Assembly: GCF_024713945.1 (NCBI RefSeq)
Contig: NW_027461523.1
Location: 124,001 to 188,000, forward strand
DNA from: Dermatophagoides farinae
Lineage: Eukaryota; Arthropoda; Arachnida; Sarcoptiformes; Pyroglyphidae
DNA: 64,000 bases
Reading direction: 5' to 3'
A program made the translations under genes and the position numbers. Positions 17,126 through 26,003 of the stretch are shown in pieces; the first letter of the stretch is position 1; every line of letters starts with the position of its first letter. Under the pieces are notes generated by a model. The model ran no database searches. It was not told where the DNA came from and was given only the letters and a program-made list of their open reading frames with translations.

Positions 17126-18975
17126 CTAAAACCACTTTACGCTTTTAGTGATTAACCAGGTGAATAGAGAGTGTAGGGCGAGAAAAAACGTGTAGCTGGC
17201 GAATTCCTTATTATTCTCCTCGATAATATTCTTGATTGCCATGTAGAAAAGACTGAGCCGACTGCTAAAGACTAGAATTGGAGCGTTTTCCGGCTGTATG
17301 AACTGCAGAAAGTACATTCCAATGAGCTCGAAGCAAAATATGAAAAGCGAAACGAGTTTATATTTAAATGCGTCTGATAAAAACGAGGATAAAAAATACT
17401 TCATGGTTTTTGACGAAAGCCACATGACTATTAGAGCGAGTAAAATTTTTAGTCCAAGTGTGGAGGACGTAATTATTCCAAAGTAGTACACTTCGATGTA
17501 TTGAACGAAAATATAGGGAAAGGATTGTAATGCGCTGGTGACCAAATTGACTAGGACTATTTTTTGCAAAAAGAAAAAATAACTTTTCAAGGCTTCTGAA
17601 TTTATGATGTTGGCATCGTTTCGATTAAAGTAAAACGTTGAAACATAGGCGGTGATGCAAAAGCGCAAAAGCGCGTCTCGCACACTTTCACCATCACTAC
17701 CATTAGTTTTTAGAATGAGAAAAATGTTCGAGTATGTTACACAGCAAATCATGACGTAAAGCATAAAAAAACTTACAATAGCGTACGACAGCGTCGGTTT
17801 TGAAGTAATGTATCGCAAATAAATGATTAAAACATATTTAATTGCGAGTATAAAACTCTGCAGACTATTAGATGTTTCGTTTTTTTCTTCAGTCGGTTTA
17901 ATAGGTACGTTGTAGCTCAAATCATCGATGATTAAATCCGGAATCTTGTTTGACATAAGCTCAATGGTGAACAAGGAGCTAGATTCTTGTGCATTTACAC
18001 GCGCTGTGTCCTCTTTGGGCTTTTCAGCGATACTGGAAACGTGTTTAACATTGGCATTCGACCTTTGGTATATCAGTTGATCGATTTCTTCGCCATCCAT
18101 CTTCAAAATTCTAGTTTTTACTATATTCATATTTAAGGAACCTGAAGTTGGTAAAGGCGACATGCATTCAGTGATCTTTTCATAATTCGTTAGGCTTTTT
18201 TGTTTAGTTATGCCGAAAAACTGGTAATTGAGCACGTCGTTCACGGTTACACTTTCTATTGATTGTTTGTCCATCCAAAGCAAGTTGTATTTCTCAAGTT
18301 GCAGCGAAAAAGAGTCGATTTCAAGTGTACACAGCACTGTTAACTGTTTCAAAGTTACTAACGAATAAATAATGTTTAAGAATTCGTTTGTAGCTGGTAC
18401 AGATAGTCTGGGAATGCAAAAACAAATTAAGTTGACATTTTTCATCGTTCTAGCGGCGATCTTGCAAGTAAGCAGTTCCAGTCTTAAATTTTCGTTTTTG
18501 AGGTCAAGTATTTTTTTGTGCAAAATCGCATTGAACCGAAAAACCTTTATGACTTTGTATAAATTCCAGCTACATGGGTCTTTTTTTGTTTGCAATCTGT
18601 TAAAGCGGAGATACTCTTTGACCGTTAACAAGTTCCATTTTTCTGACACTGACCGGCAATAGATTATTGTTTGATTGGAAAGAGGTTGTGACTTTGCGTT
18701 TTCGTCGTCTGTACTTATTTGACAAGTTTTCCAGACAACAGACGTTGTTGCTTGCTGAGGATTGGCAAGGGTAGCTAAAAGTCTGTTGGCGTCTTTGATT
18801 TGAGTGTTTGTCAAAATGTTTATTTGATACGGAACCAGCTCGAAAAGATAGCTAAAAATAATTATCGCAGAACTTACCGTTTGTTTTGGGGCGGCAAATG
18901 ACTGTTTTTCAAACCTAACGACGTCGTGACGTCTACTTGCAACACTGAAGGTGATTTCAAAGTATCATCATCCAT
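17126..18975 (-). CDS. ABCG-type half transporter with a degenerate ATPase domain
   Basis: Exon 1 is 18878-18975 and exon 2 is 17126-18851, giving 607 residues. The C-terminal third (from about 365) has five or six hydrophobic segments like the ABC2 membrane domain, starting YLRYITSKPTLSYAIVSFFMLYV. The N-terminal 250 residues follow the ABCG nucleotide-binding domain in outline: LLTVKEYLRF matches the LTVxExLxF element, LICFCIPRLSVPATNEFLNIIYSL sits where the Walker B/D-loop block (LDEPTSGLD) should be, and LTVLCTLEI plus YNLLWMDKQS match the switch-histidine (TIHQPS) and the strand after it. Walker A (GxSGxGKT), the signature motif, the Walker B glutamate and the switch histidine are all missing. 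It is an intact long ORF, so it is not a pseudogene; it may be an inactive partner subunit. Confidence 0.6.
18852..18877 (-). other. Intron, 26 nt, in the ABCG-like gene
   Basis: Minus strand GTAAGTTC ... TTTTTAG; it joins 98 nt of first exon to the long exon in phase 2 and provides the only in-frame ATG. Confidence 0.8.
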
Positions 18976-19125
18976 TAATTGACGGGATTTTCAGTGGGGA
19001 AAAACAAATTTCAATTTTCTTTATGTTTTAATTTGGCGTTCTAAAAAAATAAAAATCTAAACCAAGAATTGTAATTGTAAGAAAACCTATTTCGCCTTAT
19101 AAAATTAATTATAAAAATTTTTATC

Positions 19126-20325
19126 ATGAGCGACGGTATTGAAATAATATGTAAATGGCATGGCGAAAAGGTGTACACTATTAATACAGACGAAAAAGTG
19201 ACATTGGGTTTTTTAATTCAAAAAATCCATGAGAAACTGAATATTCCTCCTTCCCGAATGACGTTAATGATGACTGGGTTCAAAATTCCTAAATTTGAGA
19301 TTAATGAAAGCAATGACAAACTGTTGTCTACTTTTGGCAAACTGCTTCCTGTTTTGACATGCACAGTAATAGGAGTTCCAGTTGGGGAAGAGTTCAGGAA
19401 TGTGCCCGTGAAAATAGATCAACCTGTCATAATTAAAAATGAACAATCAAAAATTCCCTATGGATACGTAAATATAGGTAACAGCTGTTTTTTAGGAGCG
19501 ATTTTGACGATGTTTGAAAGTATTCCCGAGCTGGTCGAATTGCTGGCGAGCGACAAAACTTCAGCGTCAAGCAACAATTTATACAACGCTCTGAAAGAGA
19601 CAATGTTGAAGAAAGATCGCTACAAACCGTATAGCCCTGCGATGTTTCTGGCTAGTTTGCAGCTTGAACACCCGCAGTTCATGCAGTACATGAAAGATTC
19701 CATTAAACTAGTGCAGCAAGACGTAGACGAGACGATGATGTGCATTCTATCTAGTTTGCAGAAGTCTAATCCAGAAATCACCAAATTGTTTTCGATCGTT
19801 CTTCAGACTGAAGGAATAGTAGAGACGAGAAACAAATTAACGTGTTATTTAGGTTCGATTTCGAAACCCGTTCAGTCGCTGATCGAAGGTATCCAACTTG
19901 GGCTGAATTCAGACGAAAAAAAAACCAAAATCACGAAACTGCCTCCGTATTTGTTTGTCCAAGAAATGCGTTTTGACTGGAAACCGGAAAACACCACGGC
20001 AGGTACAAAAGCCACGAGAGCCAAAATAACACGCAAACTTAAAACTCCCATGATTTTGGACCTCTCCGAAATTGCTGAAGAAAATCTGATAAATGAATGC
20101 AAGTACGCCCTTCACGGAATTATCGCACATAAAGGCCGCGGAGCTGAAAGTGGACATTATATATACTATTTAGTCGACAAAGAATCGAATCAATACATTT
20201 GTTTTGACGACGCTGAAACCAAGTTTATTAGCATGTTTCAGTCGTCTCTAGAGGGTGGTTACGCTGACGGCGACTGTCCGTATTATCTTGTTTATAAAAA
20301 ACTAACTAACAATCAAAAATTATGA
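19126..20325 (+). CDS. USP14: Proteasome-associated ubiquitin hydrolase USP14/UBP6
   Basis: 399 residues. A ubiquitin-like domain covers about residues 1-85 (IEIICKWHGEKVYTI, LIQKIHEKLNIPPSRMTLMMTG). The USP catalytic core follows: Cys box YVNIGNSCFLGA with nucleophile C121, CYLGSISKP and LPPYLFVQEMRFDWK in the palm, LKTPMILDLSEI, and the His box LHGIIAHKGRGAESGHY with catalytic H344, then CFDDAETKFI supplying the acidic partner region. This order is that of USP14/Ubp6, which docks on the 19S particle through its UBL and trims ubiquitin chains from substrates. The blocking-loop region is shortened, so the enzyme is about 90 residues shorter than human USP14. No intron is needed. Confidence 0.93.
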   Translation: MSDGIEIICKWHGEKVYTINTDEKVTLGFLIQKIHEKLNIPPSRMTLMMTGFKIPKFEINESNDKLLSTFGKLLPVLTCTVIGVPVGEEFRNVPVKIDQPVIIKNEQSKIPYGYVNIGNSCFLGAILTMFESIPELVELLASDKTSASSNNLYNALKETMLKKDRYKPYSPAMFLASLQLEHPQFMQYMKDSIKLVQQDVDETMMCILSSLQKSNPEITKLFSIVLQTEGIVETRNKLTCYLGSISKPVQSLIEGIQLGLNSDEKKTKITKLPPYLFVQEMRFDWKPENTTAGTKATRAKITRKLKTPMILDLSEIAEENLINECKYALHGIIAHKGRGAESGHYIYYLVDKESNQYICFDDAETKFISMFQSSLEGGYADGDCPYYLVYKKLTNNQKL

Positions 20326-20516
20326 TATGATCGGTCTAACCACCAACTATTCGCAAGTCGTATAATCTAATTCGACATTGTCGTGGCAGTAAATAAACTG
20401 ACAAATAAAGTATTTTTAATTTTCACTGTAGCATAAATACACCACAGTACGTTAATTTGATTTCTATAGATCGATAATCTAATTAAATTGTTTTGCTCTG
20501 ATATAAGATGTTACTG

Positions 20517-20533
20517 TACTGCGAAAAGCAGTA
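20517..20533. other. Short hairpin between convergent genes
   Basis: TACTGC - GAAAA - GCAGTA, a perfect 6-bp stem with a 5-nt loop in the 286-bp gap between USP14 and DIS3. It could be a 3'-end structure or chance. Confidence 0.3.
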
Positions 20534-20611
20534 ATAATTATTATTTGCGACGCGTGCGCTTAACAAGTTTAATGTATTATAATGTGGCTATTATAAAACA
20601 AGGAAAGCGCT

Positions 20612-23600
20612 TTATTCCGGCTCTAGCGTAGCAACTAGCTTGAAACGTGCGTCTTTTTCCGACACTGACAAAGAAACATTGATTTTATCGAATACCTTAA
20701 TAGTTTTCGTCCCACTACGCAAAAACTTGTTATCTATCAGTTGGAACTTGTCTTCAGAATAAGAACAACTTAAATTGATGAAGTTATTGGTTTCGACAAC
20801 GTGGACATACATGTTTGAAATGCGCACAACAATGGCCTCAAGCATAACTACTGTTTTCTTTTCATTGATCAGTAAGTTTTTGTAATATTTATATAAAAAG
20901 TAGTCTGAGCTAAGTTGCTGACAGTACTTGGCTGCTTCGTGTTTTTGATTCATGCGCTTTGTCATGGTTTCGAGTTGCTGCGCCAAAGTTCGAGGAAGCG
21001 AAGCTATTTGGAGCGCCGCAGCGAGTAAGCGGTGAACGATAATATCTGCGTACCGTCTAATAGGAGAAGTGAAATGCGTGTAAGAAGTGGTGGCAAGCGC
21101 ATAGTGGTAGTACTTAGTAGGATCTTTGACGCAAGTTGTAGATATGTATTTAGCGCGATTCATACAAAAAACCGTTATTTGACGTACTATGTGGTCGAGG
21201 TGAGGCCATTTTTTGGTTATGTAGTCCAAGCTTTCAGTTAATTCCTTGCTGTTGGAGCACTTAAACGTCACGCCAAGATTTTTCAGTAAAGTTTGCAGTT
21301 CTAATAATTTGTTGTCAATAGCATCAGGATGACAACGCAATAATGTACACTGAGGGAAACACTCCAACAGTTTTTGGGAAACACTTATGTTAGCTTGAAG
21401 CATGAATTCTTCAATGAGCTTGTTAGTGTCCATGATCTCGTGGTTGTGGAAGGTTTTAATGCTTGCATACGAATCTTGGTCAAATTCAAATTCCAGTTGA
21501 ACGCTTCGCAGTTCAAGCGCACCGCGGTTTTGCCGCGCCTTACGCCAAATTTTGGATATTTTCATTAAATCACGCAACCGAACACCGATGACTGACTCGT
21601 CTTTTTTGTCGATAAGCTCTTGTGCTTGCTTGTAATCGAACGCTGCTACACTATGAATGATACTTTTGTGAAAGTTTGTAGAAACGATTTCTCCTGCTGG
21701 AGTGATTTCCCAGAATATTGAAAACGTTAATCTGTCTAGTCCTGATCTCAACGAGCACAAATCTGAAGAGAGTAAATTTGGAAGCATGTCTATACGTTTA
21801 TTGATCATATACACTGTAGTACAGCGTTTTTGTGCTTCTCGGTCCAAATATGAATTAGGTTTAACAAAGTGAGATACATCGGCGATGTGGACTCCTACAT
21901 GGTAATTACCATTGGGTAAATAACGCAATGAAAGCGTGTCATCGATATCTACACAAGAAGGCGGATCGATAGAAAAAACCCAGCATGCGTACTGATTGTT
22001 CCCAACGCTTGGAAGTTCTAAACGAGGATTTTGCAAAAATCTGTTGCCTAGTGTGGAACCTTGTAATCTCTTATGCAAGTTAGCCAGCGGCTTCGGACTG
22101 TTCTTAGCCTTTAAATTGTAGCAGGGCGTTCCGTAATAGTTTTTATACCGCGCATCTACAGCTTCAAAGTTGCATCGATCACAAAAACAATTATTAAAAC
22201 GTAAGTCGAGACGGTTTTCAAATTCGTCAGCTGGAATTGAGTAATTTTCGTTGGGCAACTCGTTTAAAGATAAACTGGAAAATGGAATTTCAGAAATATT
22301 GCCCTGGTGCAGGATAGCTTTGGTTTCCACGGCGAGTTCGCCTACGTTTCCGAGAATGTCAATACAGTGACCGGTGGGAAAGTAGGAATTAACGTCCCAA
22401 CTTCCTACTCTGACTAAAATTCTTTTGTTGTATAATTTTTCTGCATTGGCAGAAGAAATAAAAACTAGCGGGAAACGACTATCGATTGGAATAAATTCGC
22501 AATAAGATTTGTTACCCACCAGAAGCTCGTTTTCTTGTCTTATTGTGCCACATAGAACGCTGTACTCATCGTCAACAATGGAAATAACGTGCCCATAGAG
22601 TTCGTCTTCAGGCAGCTGATAGTCATTAGGATCGTTTTGCAAATTTTCTATCAGCGTGTTCACGTCGAGCATATCTACATCACCGTGAATTTTTTTGTTT
22701 GTCCTTGCAGCAGCGTAACGGAAAATTTTATGTTCCGGTGAATTGTTTATAAGTTGAACATAAACGTTAGACCCGGAAAACGCTCTATTTACGTTTAAAG
22801 CGCCGACTATTTTAATGGAAACTGATTTTCCATAACTATTCGTGAAAATGAAGTTCCCAGTGTTCCAATGTACTTCAGCATGAAAAGTACCAGACACTAT
22901 TTGCTTAGTCAACAAATTGGAACTAAGTAAAGCGGAAGTAGCGTGATTGAAATAATAAGCAATCTGTTGAGCGTTTGTAGCACTTGATTTTTTGTAGTCT
23001 TTTAAAGTTAACTCATAGTTAAAAGAAAGAGGACTGTACTCGTCTGCAAGGCAGAATTCAACGTTCCAGTTGTTGGAAGAAAGCCTGAGATGTTGGAAAT
23101 TTTTCATATCTTCATCGTTAGCTCCTAAAACGAGAAAAGTTAAAGGCCTTATGTGACTAGACAGATAATCAAATATAGCGGTTAGCAATGAAGCGGAAAC
23201 TCGAAATAATTCATGCGCGGCATCAGCACATGAGGTTGAAACGTCAAACTTATAAGACGCGTCAATAATGTAAATTTTTGCCGTTTCACCAACCATAATG
23301 TTTTTAAAATTCTTAGCCAGCAAAATCGAGTTTTTTAAAAGATGTTCTACTTTTGCCATAACCATAATCTGCTTATAGAGCAAGTTGTTGTTTGATTTTA
23401 AGTAATTGAGGAGTACGTCGAAAATTAGCAAGTTGTCCACGTAAGAACAACCTACAAGCCCATCCATATAGTTCAAATAACAATTGTAAGTCGGAACGAC
23501 TATAGGCTTGGCTGCTGTTAAAAGTCGTGTTTTGCAGATAGCCTGAGTGCAATTGAGAAACCCACAATCGATCGCTGAACGTAAATACTTTGAAACGAGT

Positions 23601-23770
23601 TTGTATCTGATTCCGTTTCTGAAGCCTGCTGACACGTCCAAATATGTCGTTAAGCGTTTGCTTTTAGCTTGATTAGACAAACGCAAGCTTTGATCTTCAT
23701 TCGTTGATATTTCTTTTGTTCTCAAGTATTCTGCTGAATCTTTAGAGTAAAGTTCTGAAGGAGATTTCAT
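20612..23770 (-). CDS. DIS3: Exosome ribonuclease DIS3/RRP44
   Basis: 1052 residues from the ATG at 23770. An N-terminal CR3/PIN region (about 45-235) is followed by cold-shock domains, a strong RNB domain and a C-terminal S1-like domain (about 990-1050). The RNB block includes CWVFSIDPPSCVDIDDTLSLR with the magnesium-binding aspartates, GVHIADVSHFVKPNSYLDREAQKRCTTVYMINKRIDMLPNLLSSDLCSL, and HYALATTSYTHFTSPIRRYADIIVHRLL. This marks the processive 3'-5' exonuclease subunit of the nuclear and cytoplasmic exosome. In the PIN region, however, the first acidic residue of PDTN is replaced (PTYN) and the glutamate after the second strand is not seen, so the endonuclease may be inactive. The length matches the family. 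Confidence 0.92.
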   Translation of the reverse strand: MKSPSELYSKDSAEYLRTKEISTNEDQSLRLSNQAKSKRLTTYLDVSAGFRNGIRYKLVSKYLRSAIDCGFLNCTQAICKTRLLTAAKPIVVPTYNCYLNYMDGLVGCSYVDNLLIFDVLLNYLKSNNNLLYKQIMVMAKVEHLLKNSILLAKNFKNIMVGETAKIYIIDASYKFDVSTSCADAAHELFRVSASLLTAIFDYLSSHIRPLTFLVLGANDEDMKNFQHLRLSSNNWNVEFCLADEYSPLSFNYELTLKDYKKSSATNAQQIAYYFNHATSALLSSNLLTKQIVSGTFHAEVHWNTGNFIFTNSYGKSVSIKIVGALNVNRAFSGSNVYVQLINNSPEHKIFRYAAARTNKKIHGDVDMLDVNTLIENLQNDPNDYQLPEDELYGHVISIVDDEYSVLCGTIRQENELLVGNKSYCEFIPIDSRFPLVFISSANAEKLYNKRILVRVGSWDVNSYFPTGHCIDILGNVGELAVETKAILHQGNISEIPFSSLSLNELPNENYSIPADEFENRLDLRFNNCFCDRCNFEAVDARYKNYYGTPCYNLKAKNSPKPLANLHKRLQGSTLGNRFLQNPRLELPSVGNNQYACWVFSIDPPSCVDIDDTLSLRYLPNGNYHVGVHIADVSHFVKPNSYLDREAQKRCTTVYMINKRIDMLPNLLSSDLCSLRSGLDRLTFSIFWEITPAGEIVSTNFHKSIIHSVAAFDYKQAQELIDKKDESVIGVRLRDLMKISKIWRKARQNRGALELRSVQLEFEFDQDSYASIKTFHNHEIMDTNKLIEEFMLQANISVSQKLLECFPQCTLLRCHPDAIDNKLLELQTLLKNLGVTFKCSNSKELTESLDYITKKWPHLDHIVRQITVFCMNRAKYISTTCVKDPTKYYHYALATTSYTHFTSPIRRYADIIVHRLLAAALQIASLPRTLAQQLETMTKRMNQKHEAAKYCQQLSSDYFLYKYYKNLLINEKKTVVMLEAIVVRISNMYVHVVETNNFINLSCSYSEDKFQLIDNKFLRSGTKTIKVFDKINVSLSVSEKDARFKLVATLEPE

Positions 23771-23903
23771 CACATTTCAATTTTTAAGTAAGTTTTTTGG
23801 CGACGTTCCGCGTTAACAAAATCAGGTGTTTTGGGTGAAAGCTAATAATAATAAATAATTTTCATGTTACAAAAAAATATTAACGAGTGACTATGTGAAA
23901 TAC

Positions 23904-24695
23904 CTAATTAATTCCGCGCTTGACGTACCCAATAGAAAGAGAAGGGAACCGTTTCTCCAAGTTTTCTTTTATTTGGGTCGCAGAGTTGTTGTCGACACAG
24001 TCAATGAAAATAATATTTTTATGTGCTACAGCCCGTGTTTTGATAAACCCAAGTTGATTTTCGATTTCGTTTTTGATCTTTTCTTCGCTTTCCAAACAGT
24101 TATCAATTACTAAAACGTTGCTTTGTATTATTCTCATTTTGTTTTTGGAACTCGCGTCATTGGAGAGCGGGATATTGAGGAGTCGTTTGTTGTCGACTTG
24201 TGAATTAGTTGCGTTGTTGTAACTGTCAATTAAATGATTTAATTCGTTTTTAATAGACTCTTCTCGTTGACGAATGCTTAGCGGCTTCAGGTGTGGAGAC
24301 TTTTCGACCTTGGGCAAGTTGTCTAAAGCTCGCAAAACGTTAGACTCGGTTCTAGCAAATTGACATTTGAGCGGTTGATCGAAAAATATGAGCCCAGAAA
24401 GTTCATTCACGGCTTGTTTAGCGCTGTCCAAATCTCTAAAGCTAACAAAGGCCTGTCCTTTCCGCCAGAAGCTCGACAAGCATTGAACATCAATTAAATT
24501 TCCGAATTTTTTACACAACTTTGTCAGTTCTTCTTTCAAAGTTGCTAAATCAATTGATTCTTTAATATTGGACAAGTATATAGTCCGGCATTCGCCAGGG
24601 GGACCAGATTTAGACAGGTCTTTGAATTTTTTATTGTTCTTTAATACATAATAGACAAGCAAAGCTATTTGATTAATAATCTGAGCATCATTCAT
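23904..24695 (-). CDS. U1A/U2B''-type snRNP protein with two RRMs
   Basis: 263 residues. RRM1 is at about 37-117: RTIYLSNIKESIDLATLKEELTKL (U1A has TIYINNLNEKIKKDELK), KGQAFVSFRDLDSAKQAVNELSGLIFFDQPLKCQFARTES, closely following U1A/U2B''. A lysine-rich linker contains an RQREESIKNEL helix. RRM2 (about 190-260) is weaker: NVLVIDNCLESEEKIKNEIENQLGFIKTRAV, then NIIFIDCVDNNSATQIKENL. Proteins of this family bind U1 stem-loop II or U2 stem-loop IV; many protists have a single protein serving both. The N-terminus has about 35 extra helical residues. It is divergent from the WD40 gene, with 104 bp between the start codons. Confidence 0.85.
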   Translation of the reverse strand: MNDAQIINQIALLVYYVLKNNKKFKDLSKSGPPGECRTIYLSNIKESIDLATLKEELTKLCKKFGNLIDVQCLSSFWRKGQAFVSFRDLDSAKQAVNELSGLIFFDQPLKCQFARTESNVLRALDNLPKVEKSPHLKPLSIRQREESIKNELNHLIDSYNNATNSQVDNKRLLNIPLSNDASSKNKMRIIQSNVLVIDNCLESEEKIKNEIENQLGFIKTRAVAHKNIIFIDCVDNNSATQIKENLEKRFPSLSIGYVKRGIN

Positions 24696-24799
24696 AAATA
24701 AGTTTCATATTATGACACTATTCAAATCTAATTGCGTTGCGACAAAGAGCTAAAAATTTATTAAAATTAAAAAATTTACTACAAATAATATTCGAATTA

Positions 24800-25990
24800 A
24801 TGGATGCAAGTTTATCTGAGAAAGTAACTTTTGAAAGCGATTCCGATAATATTGACAGTTTTGAGGATGATAATAATATCATTATAGGCACACCTGACTT
24901 AGTTTCCATTATAGAGAACGACAAACAGTGTGATTTGCCTGGTATTTATGCGTTGGCATGTAATTCGCTGTATACAGCGTACGGAGGAGGAACAGAAGTT
25001 TTGCAAATAATTGAAAACAGAGCACTCTCACTAGTTTTTGATGCTGATCACGATTCTTCGAAACTAAAAACGTGGGCTTTCCAACACGATGAGACGATTT
25101 GTTTTATACACTTCGCTAAAGACTGTAGCATTTTGTTCACCGTAGAGACAAACGCAAAAATTCACATTTATAAGCAGCAAGAAGACCAATCTTATAGTTT
25201 GAGCGCAGTACATGATGACCTCGATACTGATGTTTACGGCGTGACGGTCAGCCAAGATGAACGGTACTTTACTGTATATTGTGTTAACGGGCACGTAGCG
25301 CTATACGGTGTTGAAGAAGGCTACTTATATTCGTGTTGCATCAGCAACAACTGCGTCATTTCGTGCGATATTTTATCACACGATAATATACCTGAAGAAT
25401 TTATCGTCATTTTCTGTGACGAGTTTGGTCATCTTGTCAAGTACGACTTCGTCAGTAACCAAGTTTTATTTTCTAAAAATATCACTCAGCACCTCCGATC
25501 TGCATACCAAAACGTCACGTCTACGCTTTTGTCTTTGAATAAAAAAGCTCTTCTCGTTGGTACGGAAGCAGGAAAAATTTTGATTTGCAACTGTTCAAAT
25601 GGAGAAGTTGTCAATACTATTGATATAAACTCCGGGCTTGCTATTCATCATATCCGTCGGATTCAGTCAGATGATAATATTCTAGTTGCTATAGACAAAA
25701 TGGGAGATATACATATTTTACAAAATTTCAAATTAAGACAGAAATTAATGTACGACCCTGACAATGCCGTTGAAATATCGCAAGTCGCAATTTTCGATAA
25801 TTACATTGCTGTAGCCGGTATTGATACGTGCATCAAAGTATACGACTGGCGTTCGGGTGCTTTTATTACAATGGATGAAAACGAACACATAATTAACAAT
25901 ATGGAAGTTCTGAAACAGGATAACAAAACTTATCTAGTTACAGGAGACGAAAATGGAGATGTTAAGGTTTGGAACGTCTTCCAGAAATAA
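24800..25990 (+). CDS. WD40-repeat protein, AAMP/Sqt1-like
   Basis: 396 residues from the ATG at 24800. An acidic, serine-rich N-terminus of about 30 residues precedes about seven weak WD-like blades; the clearest are CIKVYDWRSG and GDENGDVKVWNV at the C-terminus and IYALACNSLYTAYGGGTEVLQI at the start. The acidic head and the blade spacing resemble AAMP/Sqt1, the chaperone that delivers uL16 to the pre-60S particle. That is the best guess, not a firm call, because most blades have lost the WD dipeptide. NMD3, which acts at the same late 60S step, is the next gene, convergent with only 13 bp between stop codons; this is probably coincidence. Confidence 0.5.
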   Translation: MDASLSEKVTFESDSDNIDSFEDDNNIIIGTPDLVSIIENDKQCDLPGIYALACNSLYTAYGGGTEVLQIIENRALSLVFDADHDSSKLKTWAFQHDETICFIHFAKDCSILFTVETNAKIHIYKQQEDQSYSLSAVHDDLDTDVYGVTVSQDERYFTVYCVNGHVALYGVEEGYLYSCCISNNCVISCDILSHDNIPEEFIVIFCDEFGHLVKYDFVSNQVLFSKNITQHLRSAYQNVTSTLLSLNKKALLVGTEAGKILICNCSNGEVVNTIDINSGLAIHHIRRIQSDDNILVAIDKMGDIHILQNFKLRQKLMYDPDNAVEISQVAIFDNYIAVAGIDTCIKVYDWRSGAFITMDENEHIINNMEVLKQDNKTYLVTGDENGDVKVWNVFQK

Positions 25991-26003
25991 AACCCGTTTC
26001 TTA

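Noticed and set aside
17126-18975. The ABCG-like gene as a pseudogene
   Set aside because: A 607-codon frame with a normal intron and no internal stop is not decay; the motif loss looks selective.
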